Shown here: positions 18,039 through 26,730 of the stretch, one piece after another
Layout: the number at the start of each line of letters is the position of its first letter
Numbering within the stretch: position 1 is the first letter of the stretch
Assembly: GCF_032917945.1 (NCBI RefSeq)
Contig: NZ_CP136624.1
Coordinates: 7,440,001-7,504,000, forward strand
Source: Bradyrhizobium sp. sBnM-33
GTDB taxonomy: Bacteria; Pseudomonadota; Alphaproteobacteria; Rhizobiales; Xanthobacteraceae
DNA: 64,000 nt
Direction of reading: 5' to 3'
The notes under the pieces: model-generated
The model's input: the letters and a program-made list of their open reading frames with translations, nothing else
Told to the model about the DNA's origin: nothing
The model's database searches: none
Position numbers and translations under genes: made by a program

Positions 18039-19423
18039 GACGCGTGAACCCTGCCGGAGGCCAACAGCCTGAGCGCGGCAAGACTCGGGACGAAGAAATA
18101 GTCGCCGCCCTTGGTTTCGACAAAGCGCGGAATGTCGAAACAGATAAATGGCCGCCGCCCGGTAGCCTCATCGCCCGGGATTACCATTTGCCCGCGTTGG
18201 TTGCTGCCGACAATCGGATCGGCGTCGTTGCCCTGTTCGAAATCGTCGCCAAAATTGACCCAGAACCGCTGCACGAACTCGAACTGATCGAAGCCGGAAT
18301 TGAAGGCGATGAAGATAATGCCGCGCCTCTCATTATCCTCCTTGCCGGGCGGCAGAAACTTGCCATAGATGATCCCGCGCCGGATCAGACGGTGCCTGCT
18401 CATCGTCTTGCCGCCGAACCCGAGCGCGTCGCGCGGATTGGTGCGTCGCACATGGGCTCCCAATGGACATCGCGCGCCCGCGGGATCGCCGGCATAGGCG
18501 AATGAATTGGCGAGAGACTTGCCCGGTCTATGCGGATACTCGATCAGCGAAGATCCATTTTGCCAGCGTCCCATCATCTTGGCCGCCAGAAATTCTTCCG
18601 CGCTCACGTCGTCGGGCAGGCCGCCGGGGATCGTCCGGGCAAACTTGTCTGCTTGCGCCTTGATGTAGTCTCGAAACGCCGGCACATTCTGTTCGAGCTT
18701 GCGGAACACCATATAGGTTGCGTTGTGCGCAAGCAGGTTCGGCAGCGGCATAGGCGCGAGATCGCCGCCTTCACCGGGATAGCCGAGAATGAACTCCCCC
18801 AGCGGAATTTTTCTAAATCGCCCGCTGTGATCGGGATTGCCGATATCCTTGCTGGCGCCCGCCTCGCGCGGTACGCCCTCGACATCGGGATTGCTCAGCC
18901 CGTCGGCGAAGCCAAAATGCTCACGGCGCACAGTCTCGCCATTGATGCTCAAAGACTCGGCGGGTTGATCAGGAGCTAATTCCTCTACGCTGGCCGGCAA
19001 CAACTGCCTGAGCTTTCGGCAACGCTCTTCAAGCGCATCCGCCGTCCGGCCGTAGATCATAACCAAAATATGCACACGGCGCGTCTTCCAGGGTTCATCC
19101 CAATTTTCCGGCGAACTCAGGCCGACATCGCCGAGCACCTCTGCACGCACCTTCATGCCCTCGCGAAACTCAGCCGGGAAAGTCGCGAGACTTTCTTCCG
19201 GAAGGCCGAGGGCGCGCAGTCCGTCGAAGGTCAGGGCGAGATTGAGCGTCGCGTCCGGTTTTTCCTGCCACTGGCCGGGAGTGACGTAGCCCGCGTCCAG
19301 CAGTTTCTGCATCAACGACCTGGCATCACCCGCATTATGAATGAACAAATAAAGGAAGCGTGCATGCGAAAAGGACGCATAGCCACGGAGAATATTGCCT
19401 TGAATACTGGAGAAATCAAACAT
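18035..19423 (-). CDS. DyP-type (dye-decolorizing) haem peroxidase
   Basis: The 462-residue product is a DyP peroxidase. The GFADG motif carries catalytic Asp174. The proximal haem histidine is His324 in CPLGAHVRRTNPRD, and the distal region contains RRGIIFIAFNSGFDQFEFVQ. The length is in the range of the longer class C/D-like DyPs. There is no signal peptide and no encapsulin gene nearby, so a cytoplasmic location is likely. ATG 19423 (MFDFSSIQGNILRGY) is preferred over an upstream TTG. It follows the second hypothetical gene by 29 bases and is coupled to the catalase-like gene by a four-base overlap. Confidence 0.93.
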   Translation of the reverse strand: MFDFSSIQGNILRGYASFSHARFLYLFIHNAGDARSLMQKLLDAGYVTPGQWQEKPDATLNLALTFDGLRALGLPEESLATFPAEFREGMKVRAEVLGDVGLSSPENWDEPWKTRRVHILVMIYGRTADALEERCRKLRQLLPASVEELAPDQPAESLSINGETVRREHFGFADGLSNPDVEGVPREAGASKDIGNPDHSGRFRKIPLGEFILGYPGEGGDLAPMPLPNLLAHNATYMVFRKLEQNVPAFRDYIKAQADKFARTIPGGLPDDVSAEEFLAAKMMGRWQNGSSLIEYPHRPGKSLANSFAYAGDPAGARCPLGAHVRRTNPRDALGFGGKTMSRHRLIRRGIIYGKFLPPGKEDNERRGIIFIAFNSGFDQFEFVQRFWVNFGDDFEQGNDADPIVGSNQRGQMVIPGDEATGRRPFICFDIPRFVETKGGDYFFVPSLAALRLLASGRVHAS

Positions 19424-19452
19424 CGCAGGCCTCACTAACAATCGCTATGTCG

Positions 19453-20046
19453 TTACAACTCTCCTGCGCTCGGCCTGACCTCTTGCAGGCTTTGCCACAT
19501 CCTCTCGAAATCGGCTTTGAGGTCTGCCGGATTTGGCTGCGCGTCCTGAACGTGCCTGATGAACTCCGCCAGCCGGCGCCGATACATCAGTCCCTTCAGA
19601 ATATCGTTCACGCTTGCGTTGGGCTGGTCGGCCAACAGCAGATTGGTCGTAATCTGGCATTGCTCGAAATATGCAGCGAGATCGTCACAGCTCTCGATGC
19701 CAGGAAAGCCACGGCAATGCTGCCAAATGGCCTCTAATTCACACGGAATATACTTGACCATTGCACGGATCAGGACGTCGATGCTGAAACCGTCGAAGTC
19801 GCAGGCGAACAGCAGATACGCTGACTTGAGTGTATCGACTTTCGCCGGCGTACCCTGATAGGCAAGTCTGTCGATCACGACAAAGCGGGCCATGTGGACG
19901 ATCGGCACCTCACTCAAGGGCGAACCGCGCGGATATTTTATGCTGAGGTCCAGCCTACGCAAAAATGTGCGCAGCTCGGCTGTTTGCCCAACCTTGATTG
20001 GAAACAGACCGGTAAAGCCGTATTTTTTTCCGTTTTGATTTGCCAT
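19453..20046 (-). CDS. Protein of unknown function, second of a paralogous pair in the peroxidase operon
   Basis: The 197-residue protein has no signal peptide or membrane segment and no family I can name. It is clearly similar along its length to the product of the next upstream gene (20074-20682). The shared pattern is VH-x-(A/V)-R/V-FVV, then YLLF...F(D/N)G, then a block around EAIW and DAVW, then YF/YI...(N)Q, then ASV.D...GL...R.L..F. The alternating hydrophobic strands and helices suggest a ferredoxin-like fold, like one half of a DyP-type barrel, but this is inference. It sits 27 bases after its paralogue and 29 bases before the DyP gene. Confidence 0.75.
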   Translation of the reverse strand: MANQNGKKYGFTGLFPIKVGQTAELRTFLRRLDLSIKYPRGSPLSEVPIVHMARFVVIDRLAYQGTPAKVDTLKSAYLLFACDFDGFSIDVLIRAMVKYIPCELEAIWQHCRGFPGIESCDDLAAYFEQCQITTNLLLADQPNASVNDILKGLMYRRRLAEFIRHVQDAQPNPADLKADFERMWQSLQEVRPSAGEL

Positions 20047-20073
20047 ACGCGCGTACTCCGCTCGATAGGCCCG

Positions 20074-20682
20074 CTACTCCGGGATGGGACCGAACGTACC
20101 TAACTTGTTCTGCACACTCATGAGCAGGCGGTTGAATTCCGTCGCAAACTTATCGGGCGCTAGGTCGAGTGAATTTTTCGCAAACTGTTCGAGTTCGCGG
20201 TGCACTTCGAGGCCCGCGCGAACGTCGCGCACCGAAGCGCCAGGGTAAGCACTATACGAGTGATCCGACTCGACCTGATTGCGCCTAATGTACGTCTTCA
20301 ATGGCCCAACTGGCCTCGCCATGGGATAGCGAATGCTCGCGAACCATACGGCGTCGAGCGGCACATAGAGGACGTCGGCGAAGGCCTCGATGTAAGGCCC
20401 CCACGGGCCGTTGAACGTGCTCAGGAAGAACAAATAATCGTAATTAAGTTTTTCCGCCGGCTGACCGTCGTCAACCCGCGGAAAACAATCACGCTTGACT
20501 ACGACCCAATGGACGAAGGGCAAAAACGCCAGCGCCTTGGCCGTGTTCTGAGTTCTTTTCACATTATCGAATATCCAAAGCAACAGACGGACATAGTAGG
20601 TGCCGAAGCGATTCATCGGCGTGATCACGTTGAAGGTAACGGCTTTGCCAAGTCCGTCCTTGTTGCGCGCGCGATCGGCCAT
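20074..20682 (-). CDS. Protein of unknown function, first gene of the peroxidase/catalase operon
   Basis: The 202-residue soluble protein starts at ATG 20682, preceded by GAGG. It is paralogous to the following gene product. The shared positions include FVHWVVV, YLFFLSTFNG, LDAVWF, YIRRNQ and YPGASVRDVRAGLEVHRELEQF. I do not recognise a named domain. As the first gene of a five-gene operon with DyP peroxidase, catalase-like protein and cyclase/ATPase, it may bind a substrate or haem or partner with the peroxidases; that is inference from context only. A 21-bp tandem repeat lies 72-113 bases before its start. Confidence 0.75.
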   Translation of the reverse strand: MADRARNKDGLGKAVTFNVITPMNRFGTYYVRLLLWIFDNVKRTQNTAKALAFLPFVHWVVVKRDCFPRVDDGQPAEKLNYDYLFFLSTFNGPWGPYIEAFADVLYVPLDAVWFASIRYPMARPVGPLKTYIRRNQVESDHSYSAYPGASVRDVRAGLEVHRELEQFAKNSLDLAPDKFATEFNRLLMSVQNKLGTFGPIPE

Positions 20683-20753
20683 AAAAACCTCCTCGCAATG
20701 AGGGGTGAATGAAGCGCAACGCCGCTCGCCCCAACACCCTTACTATAATACCA

Positions 20754-20795
20754 CTTGTCTAATTCGTTAGGTATCTTGTCTAATTCGCTAGGTAT
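20754..20795. promoter_or_regulatory. Tandem 21-bp direct repeat, candidate operator of the peroxidase operon
   Basis: Two head-to-tail copies (20754-20774 and 20775-20795) differ at one base (CTAATTCGTTAG versus CTAATTCGCTAG). A 21-bp period is two helical turns, so a regulator would bind both copies on the same DNA face. On the minus strand TATTAT-like sequence follows at 20743-20750, so the repeats overlap or precede the operon promoter. No regulator gene is adjacent. Confidence 0.6.
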
Positions 20796-21285
20796 ATTGC
20801 GTCAGTATGGGAGATCGCTCACCCACTGCAAAGCCTTCACAGCACAATCCAAGCGACCGCGCGGCAAACGCCTTCGGGCTTCCTTCAACATTAGATTTTG
20901 TAACGATATCGGCATTTAGAGCTGACATTTACGATGTCCGCTTTGCGCAGGGATTATTCTTCCGGATGCCCTGTTTGGTCCGCCGCTGAGACGGGCCGCG
21001 CGGCGTCTTAGCAAACCTGGGCCTGCGGTGTCTGTGAAGTACATCACAGATAGCGCCATGATCTCGATGGGCATTGAACACCTGATCCTCTAGGCCGCAG
21101 CAAGAGGATGAGCTAGCGGCAAACGACACGGCAAAACTTTTTGAACAACCGCGGCACTGAGGCGGCAGGAATTATGCGGCAGCCGGAAAGCATAGTTTGA
21201 CGGACGGACGGATGTGACTGCGCATGCGGCACTCACGTAGTGGCAATTCCCTCGGCTCCCGAGGCCTCAGGAGACTCATCAACTG
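20796..21285. other. Intergenic region with a CRP-like site and a doubtful short frame
   Basis: No supported gene. A 60-codon frame from ATG 20807 on the plus strand starts 11 bases after the operator repeats but has no ribosome binding site and no recognisable pattern. It could be the relic of a divergent gene. The CRP-like palindrome at 21033-21048 is the only clear signal. Confidence 0.4.
21033..21048. promoter_or_regulatory. CRP-type palindrome TGTGA-N6-TCACA
   Basis: The sequence TGTGAAGTACATCACA is a perfect match to the CRP/FNR-superfamily consensus for cAMP receptor proteins. It lies 350 bases upstream of the peroxidase operon start and 237 bases beyond the end of the hybrid kinase gene, so its target is unclear; a lost gene in this gap is possible. 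Confidence 0.5.
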
Positions 21286-23586
21286 TCAGGCTCTCTTCGG
21301 GTGCAAGGTCAAGACCGAGCGCGAAGCGGCCTGTGCGCGCATCACCTCATCAATGGCGGCCAGGAGCGCCGCCTGGTCGAACGGCTTGGAAATGCGAGGC
21401 AGGTGAGGCTGCGTCGAGCCCAGCAGTTCGGCATATCCTGTGCAGAGCACCACGGGCGTACCCGGCCGCTCGGCGGCCACTGCCTCGGCAAGCAGCAACC
21501 CGTTCATCCCCGGCATGGCGTAGTCGGTCACCACGATATCAATCTTCGGCATTCGGCGCAGCAGCTGGACGGCCTCCTCGCCGGAGCGCGCCTCGATCAC
21601 GGCGTGGCCGAGATCATCGAGCATCGCAGCGATGCTGTCGAGGACGAGAAGGTCATCGTCGACGACCAGCACCGAAAGAGGTCGGCTGCTGCGGGGCGCG
21701 GAGCGTGACGGCTCTGCCGCATCGGGCTCCTCCACCTTTTCGTCCTGAGCGGCAGGCAGCCAGATCTCGGCCGTGGTCCCCTCGCCGATGCGGCTCTTCA
21801 GCCGCAGCACGCCTCCGGACTGTTCGGCCAACCCTTTCACCATCGAGAGGCCGAGACCGGTTCCCTTGCCGACGCCCTTGGTCGTAAAGAACGGCTCCTG
21901 CGCATGCTTGAGCGTCTCCTCGTCCATGCCGCATCCGGTGTCGCTCACCGACAGCGCGACGTATCGTCCCTCGGTAAGGCCATCGATGGCCTGCTCTTCG
22001 CGTGCGGCGATGCTGATGACCCCGCCACTTGCCGCGATCGCGTCGCGCGCATTGACAGCGAGGTTGAGGATCGCGAGCTCGAGCTGGTTGGCATCGACCT
22101 TCACCTTCGAAAGCTCGATCGGAAAACGGGTCTCGACCCGGATGGCCGGATCAAACTTCAGGAGAGCTGCCATTCCGCGCACCAGCTCCGGGACATCCAC
22201 GACGACGGGCTTGAGGTCCTGCTTGCGCGCGAACGCCAGCATGCGCTGGGTCAGCGAGGCGCCGCGCAGCGCACCCTGAATCGCATTATCGAGCAGCCGG
22301 TGAATCCTGGGATCTTCCGGCTGGAGGCGCTTCTTCGCCAGTTCGAGGCTGCCCAGGATCACGGCGAGTATGTTGTTGAAGTCATGGGCGACGCCGCCGG
22401 TAAGCTGTCCGACAGTCTCCATCTTCTGCGATATCACGAGCGCATCGCGCGTACGCTCCAGCGCTTCCTGGGCCCGGCGGCGTTCCGTCACGTCCCGCAC
22501 GATCTTGGCGAAGCCAATGGCCTCGCCACGCTCGTTTCGCACCGCGCGTATCGTCGCCTCGGCCCAGAAGCGGCTACCGTCCTTGCGAACGCGCCAGCCT
22601 TCGGTTGCCGACTTGCCTTCCTGCTTTGCGTCCAGAAGCACGGCGTCAGGAATCCCGGAGCCTCGGTCCTCCTCGGTGTGGAGGATGGCGTAATGCGTCC
22701 CGACGATCTCGTCGCCATAGCCGATCAGCCGGCGAGCGCCGAGATTCCAGTTCGCCACCCGCCCTTCGGGGTCGAGCATGAAGATGGCATGATCGGCTAC
22801 GCCCTCCACCAGCAGGCGGAATTTCTCCTCGCTTCGCCTGAGTGCCTCGGCTTCGCGATCGGCACGTTCTGCCGAGGCGCGGTCGTACACGGCCGCGGCG
22901 AGCCCGATGACGAGGACGACGATCGTGGTGCCGGCGACCAGGAACGCGAGCGGCGCCTGCCCCACGGCGCCATGGGCTGCGCGGCCAAGGAAGGCATCGG
23001 TGGCAACAAAGGAGGAGCCCTGCATGGCGGCGTAATGCATCCCGGAGATCGCCAGGCCCATAACGGCGCCGGCCGATATGCGCTCCAGCACGCTCGTCGT
23101 GCGAAAGGCGAGCCACAGCGCGATGATGGACGCGCCGATCGCGATCGCGATGGAAAGCACGACCCAGACGGGATCATAGTGAATGGAAGCCGCCATCCGC
23201 ATCGCGCTCATGCCGGTGTAGTGCATGCCGGAGATCGCGAGTCCCATTCCAATGCCGGAAACAACGAGCGCGTTCGCCCGCTGACTTACGACGACGAACG
23301 CGGCTGCAGCGACCAAAATGGGAAGGGCGAGCGAGAGCAGCGTCAGGAGCGGATCGTAGGAAATTTCGACGCTGGGCAGGCTGAACGCCAGCATGGCGAC
23401 GAAATGCATGGACCAGATGCCGCCACCCATGGCGACGGCCGCAGCCCCAAGCCAGCCCAGGCTGGCAGAGCCGGAAGCAGCCCGCATGCGCGTCGCAAGA
23501 TCCAGCGCCGTGTAGGAAGAAAGTGCGGCGATCAGGACTGACAGCGCGACAAGAACGGGGTCGTGGGCGCCTGGATGGTGATGCAT
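21286..23586 (-). CDS. MHYT-PAS hybrid histidine kinase with receiver domain
   Basis: The 766-residue product starts with an integral-membrane MHYT sensor with about seven segments and the metal-binding-type motifs SMHFVAM, GMHYTGM and GMHYAAM, thought to sense O2, CO or NO through copper. A PAS domain follows (FRLLVEGVADHAIFML to RDVTERR), then HisKA with GGVAHDFNNIL (phospho-acceptor His401). HATPase comes next (N-box NLAVNARDAI, DTGCGMDEET, GTGLGLSMV). A C-terminal receiver has Asp688 in VTDYAMPGMNG. ATG 23586 begins MHHHPGAHDP directly before TM1. No cognate output regulator is adjacent. Confidence 0.9.
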   Translation of the reverse strand: MHHHPGAHDPVLVALSVLIAALSSYTALDLATRMRAASGSASLGWLGAAAVAMGGGIWSMHFVAMLAFSLPSVEISYDPLLTLLSLALPILVAAAAFVVVSQRANALVVSGIGMGLAISGMHYTGMSAMRMAASIHYDPVWVVLSIAIAIGASIIALWLAFRTTSVLERISAGAVMGLAISGMHYAAMQGSSFVATDAFLGRAAHGAVGQAPLAFLVAGTTIVVLVIGLAAAVYDRASAERADREAEALRRSEEKFRLLVEGVADHAIFMLDPEGRVANWNLGARRLIGYGDEIVGTHYAILHTEEDRGSGIPDAVLLDAKQEGKSATEGWRVRKDGSRFWAEATIRAVRNERGEAIGFAKIVRDVTERRRAQEALERTRDALVISQKMETVGQLTGGVAHDFNNILAVILGSLELAKKRLQPEDPRIHRLLDNAIQGALRGASLTQRMLAFARKQDLKPVVVDVPELVRGMAALLKFDPAIRVETRFPIELSKVKVDANQLELAILNLAVNARDAIAASGGVISIAAREEQAIDGLTEGRYVALSVSDTGCGMDEETLKHAQEPFFTTKGVGKGTGLGLSMVKGLAEQSGGVLRLKSRIGEGTTAEIWLPAAQDEKVEEPDAAEPSRSAPRSSRPLSVLVVDDDLLVLDSIAAMLDDLGHAVIEARSGEEAVQLLRRMPKIDIVVTDYAMPGMNGLLLAEAVAAERPGTPVVLCTGYAELLGSTQPHLPRISKPFDQAALLAAIDEVMRAQAASRSVLTLHPKRA

Positions 23587-23685
23587 TCCGTCGACGATGC
23601 AAGGGAAGCATCTGAATAGCACCGTTTTTCCAACAGTGCATTGTTCCGGTGCCGAATAGTTGAAGAGGCCAAGTTCGGCGGAAAG

Positions 23686-23830
23686 CCTGGCTGGGGCGGG
23701 CGGGATTGAACGTCCGAATGGCGGAATCAAAATCAGCTTGATTATTCAACGGTTTCAAGGCGCATTTGGGCAACTGTAAGAAAATGCCTCTGGCATTTTC
23801 AATAGCTTGGCAGTCGTTTCCAAATAAAGA
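23686..23830 (-). repeat. Degenerate tRNA-Gln 3'-half repeat, copy 1 (attachment-site-like)
   Basis: On the minus strand this ends in CGCCCCAGCCA and is preceded by a T-arm-like GTTCAATC and CCGCCATTCGGA, as at the 3' end of an alphaproteobacterial tRNA-Gln. The T-stem no longer pairs, so it is not a tRNA gene. Homology with copy 2 (26731-26872) continues about 90 bases beyond the tRNA part. Together they are direct repeats around dinB and a cyclase gene, as expected for attachment sites of an integrated element. Confidence 0.6.
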
Positions 23831-23876
23831 AGTAGTCCACACACGGAGGATCAGTCCCGAAGACCTGATGCAACGA

Positions 23877-25124
23877 TCACAGCTCCTTTTGGGCAAGTTC
23901 GCGAAACGCGTCGGGAACGGAACGAGAGATGCCGAGCACTACCGAACCGTACCCAATAGCATCCCATCCGAAGCGACCGCGAATCAGATCGACGGCACGG
24001 TCGGCCGCCCAACGTGCCATGCCTGTTTTGGTGCCGGGGCGGCGGGATTCGTCTTGAAGTCCAAGCGGAAGCTCCAGTTCCAGATCCCAGTGCTCCTCGA
24101 GATGCGATACCGAGATCGCCAGGAGCGAGATGGTCTTCTCGTCCGGATGATCTGCAAGGACCGCGCGCACCAGCTCCTCGGCAAGCTCGGCAAGGATTAC
24201 GGTTGCTGAGATTGGCGCGTCGAGCGTCACCGAGCGGGTGGCTGAGTTCAGATTGGCGAGGCGAACGCGCACCGTCACGGTTCGGCCAGGCCTGGACTTT
24301 GCGCGGAGCCGAGTGCCAATCCGGTCTGCAAGGTGAAACAAGGTGGGCCGAAAAACCCGCTCTTCGGCAGGCTTCCTGCCAATCGCCGACTGGGCTCCCG
24401 CGGATCGAGCTCGTCGGTGCGACTTGATTTCTCGCGGATCGAGATTCCAAGCCAGCGCTGCGAGTTTCTCTCCTGCGGCGGGACCGAGCAACCGCTCAAG
24501 CGACCATCCCGGCGTCTTTGCCAGCTGCCCGATCGTGAGCACGCCGATCTCGGCCAGCCGCACCTTCGTGACCGGGCCTACTCCCCACATCAGCTCGACC
24601 GGCAGGTGGTGAAGGAATTGCAGCTCGGTGTCGGGATCGACAACCACCAGCCCGTCGGGCTTGGCCACTTGCGAGGCAATTTTTGCCAGATGCTTGGTGC
24701 GGGCTACGCCGACTGAGATCGGAAGGCCAAGCTCCGCCCGCACGCGTCGGCGGATCGTCCTTGCAATTTCGGCGGGCGAACCGAAGAGATGGGTGCAGCC
24801 CGCAACGTCGGCAAAGGCCTCGTCGATGGAAATCCGCTCGACGAGGGGCGTGAAATCCCCAATCACCTTGATGGCGGCGTCACCTAGCCGTTGGTATTCG
24901 CTGAAATGACCGCTGACAAAAGTGAGTTGCGGACAGAGTTCGCGCGCTTGCCGTCCCGGCATGCCGCCGCGGACCCCGAAGGCCTTGGCTTCGTAAGAAG
25001 CGGCAAGCACAACTCCACCACCTACGGCGACGGGTTTGCCGCGCAACGAAGGGTCAAGGAGCTGCTCTACCGAGGCATAGAAAGCATCCAGGTCCGCATG
25101 GAGGATGGTGGCTGTCGTTGCCAT
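23877..25124 (-). CDS. dinB: DNA polymerase IV (Y-family translesion polymerase)
   Basis: The 415-residue product has the Y-family catalytic motifs: HADLDAFYASVEQ with metal-binding Asp11, the steric region SYEAKAFGVRGGM, and SIDEAFADV with the second acidic pair. Helix-hairpin-helix motifs and a little-finger domain follow. It copies past damaged bases with low fidelity in the cytoplasm. It lacks the extreme C-terminal beta-clamp peptide in a form I can recognise. The alphaproteobacterial LexA box 46 bases upstream shows SOS control. It is flanked together with a cyclase gene by direct tRNA-Gln-derived repeats, so it may be part of a small acquired segment and a second dinB copy in the genome. 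Confidence 0.93.
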   Translation of the reverse strand: MATTATILHADLDAFYASVEQLLDPSLRGKPVAVGGGVVLAASYEAKAFGVRGGMPGRQARELCPQLTFVSGHFSEYQRLGDAAIKVIGDFTPLVERISIDEAFADVAGCTHLFGSPAEIARTIRRRVRAELGLPISVGVARTKHLAKIASQVAKPDGLVVVDPDTELQFLHHLPVELMWGVGPVTKVRLAEIGVLTIGQLAKTPGWSLERLLGPAAGEKLAALAWNLDPREIKSHRRARSAGAQSAIGRKPAEERVFRPTLFHLADRIGTRLRAKSRPGRTVTVRVRLANLNSATRSVTLDAPISATVILAELAEELVRAVLADHPDEKTISLLAISVSHLEEHWDLELELPLGLQDESRRPGTKTGMARWAADRAVDLIRGRFGWDAIGYGSVVLGISRSVPDAFRELAQKEL

Positions 25125-25169
25125 CCCGACCGTTCGCCCATGACGTTACGAAGAGGTTCTCGACGAGAA

Positions 25170-25184
25170 GAACATAATGAGAAC
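25170..25184 (-). promoter_or_regulatory. LexA (SOS) box upstream of dinB
   Basis: On the minus strand the sequence is GTTC TCATTAT GTTC, an exact GTTC-N7-GTTC, the LexA consensus of alphaproteobacteria. It lies 46 bases before the dinB start codon, where bound LexA would block transcription until DNA damage. Confidence 0.85.
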
Positions 25185-25359
25185 AAATAGGAGGAGTGTC
25201 AAGCGATCGGTGAAGAATCGCGACACCAGTCCTGACAGAAAGCCGTGGCTCCACCTGTCACGTCAGTGTCTGAGCGTTGTTGCGGAGACTAGCTGATAGC
25301 GCCGTTTGACGAGTTCGCGCCCCTTAGGCGCGGCCCGGCACCTCGCGATTGATCGTCGT

Positions 25360-26559
25360 TCAGCCATGATACGTAAACAGCTCGATTGGGTCGTTGAAGC
25401 CGCGGACCGGATATTCGCCGACGCGTTCGAGATCGAAATCGCTTTTGACGAAGTCGGCGAACGCGCGGGACAGCAGCACCGTTCTCCCCAATTGCTTGGT
25501 GAGGGCTTCGAGACGCGAAGCCATATTGACCGCAGGACCGATGACCGTGAAATCGAGCCGACTGCGCGACCCGATATTGCCGTACATGACGTCTCCGACG
25601 TGGACGCCGATGCCGTAATTCAGCGGCGCACGACCGGTTTGGCTGTTTTTCTCATTGAGGGCAAGCATAGCCTGACGGGCTTCAGCCACCGCATGCAGCA
25701 GATTTGCGCAGGCCGACGGCTGGCTGAGCGGAAAAATGGCAAGCAGACCGTCGCCGATGAATTTCAGTATTTCCCCACCATGTCGCGCAATCGGCTCCGA
25801 CATTGCATCGAAATAGCCGTTCAGAAGATCAATGACGTCATCGCGCGGCCAGTTGTCGGAGATCCTGGTGAAATCACGCAGATCGCAGATCATGATGGCG
25901 GCGCGTACCGTCGTCCCGCTGCCGCGCCTGGTGGCGCCGGCTAGAATGAGCTCGCTGGCATGCGACCCGACGTAAGTTTCGAGCAGCGTTCGCGCCAGCC
26001 GGTTCTTGACACGAATTTCGCTGACCAGCGCCAGAACCGGCAACAGCTTTAACAGGCTGCCGATATGCGCCTCGTCGAAACCTCCTGGCCGGTCGGTTGC
26101 AAAGGTCACGATATGCCGCTTGCCGAGCGTATGGTACAGCGGCCACGCCACATAGTCGGTCAGGCCTTTCGCCCGCAGCTCGTCAAAGACGGCGTGCTTG
26201 CGGCCCAGTGACGCCTCCCGTTCGAGATTCTCGCGCACCTCGGTGGCACCGTCATGGATTTCGTTGGCAGGACTATCGATGTATTCGGATCGCTCCCTGA
26301 CATCGTAGTCGACCCTGGCAATCTCCGCCTCGCGCATCCCGTCGGCCCACATGATCCGGGCGCCAAGCCATTGCGGATGGTGGATCAGGATATGAAGCGA
26401 CGCCCGCTTGACGGGAATGCCTGCTCGCTGAAGCCGGATACACAGCTCAGCGAAAATGTTGTCAATGAAGCGCTCATCGCGCGTTTCGTTTGTCAGCCAA
26501 TGCAAGATGTCCCCGTCAGAGCGCGCGGTAACGGGATCGATTTTTGGCGGCGCGTTCAT
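25360..26559 (-). CDS. Class III adenylate/guanylate cyclase
   Basis: The product has 399 residues. The N-terminal half (about 1-215) is a soluble sensor-like region without a motif I can name. The C-terminal cyclase domain is complete: AIMICDLRDFT with the first metal Asp, LKFIGDGLLAIF with the substrate Lys and second Asp, GIGVHVGDVMYGNIG, RLDFTVIG, and AVNMASRLEAL with the transition-state Asn and Arg. It should make cyclic AMP or GMP. ATG 26559 has AGGAG in front; an upstream in-frame start lacks one. It stands alone between dinB and a tRNA-derived repeat. Perfect CRP-like sites at 21033 and 61155 fit a cAMP circuit in this organism. Confidence 0.88.
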   Translation of the reverse strand: MNAPPKIDPVTARSDGDILHWLTNETRDERFIDNIFAELCIRLQRAGIPVKRASLHILIHHPQWLGARIMWADGMREAEIARVDYDVRERSEYIDSPANEIHDGATEVRENLEREASLGRKHAVFDELRAKGLTDYVAWPLYHTLGKRHIVTFATDRPGGFDEAHIGSLLKLLPVLALVSEIRVKNRLARTLLETYVGSHASELILAGATRRGSGTTVRAAIMICDLRDFTRISDNWPRDDVIDLLNGYFDAMSEPIARHGGEILKFIGDGLLAIFPLSQPSACANLLHAVAEARQAMLALNEKNSQTGRAPLNYGIGVHVGDVMYGNIGSRSRLDFTVIGPAVNMASRLEALTKQLGRTVLLSRAFADFVKSDFDLERVGEYPVRGFNDPIELFTYHG

Positions 26560-26730
26560 ATCTTGCTCCTGAGCAGTGACCTGGATCGACGGCACAGAAT
26601 ATGTCGTGCTCCCGCGCGACGTCGTCAACAGAGTCCGCCGCAATCTGCTTGTGCGCATCGGGTTGCCGGCGAGTTGCCGCGTATCCGACGCGAGAGGACG
26701 CCGCGGCTGTGCCGGACTGGCGCTTTGAGC

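Noticed and set aside
20807..20989. A 60-codon frame next to the operator repeats as a divergent regulator
   Set aside because: No ribosome binding site, no helix-turn-helix and no recognisable family; at most a relic.
21904..23541. A 545-codon open frame antisense to the hybrid kinase
   Set aside because: Its composition (Arg, Asp, His, Gly) is typical of an antisense shadow in high-GC DNA, while the opposite strand encodes all kinase motifs.
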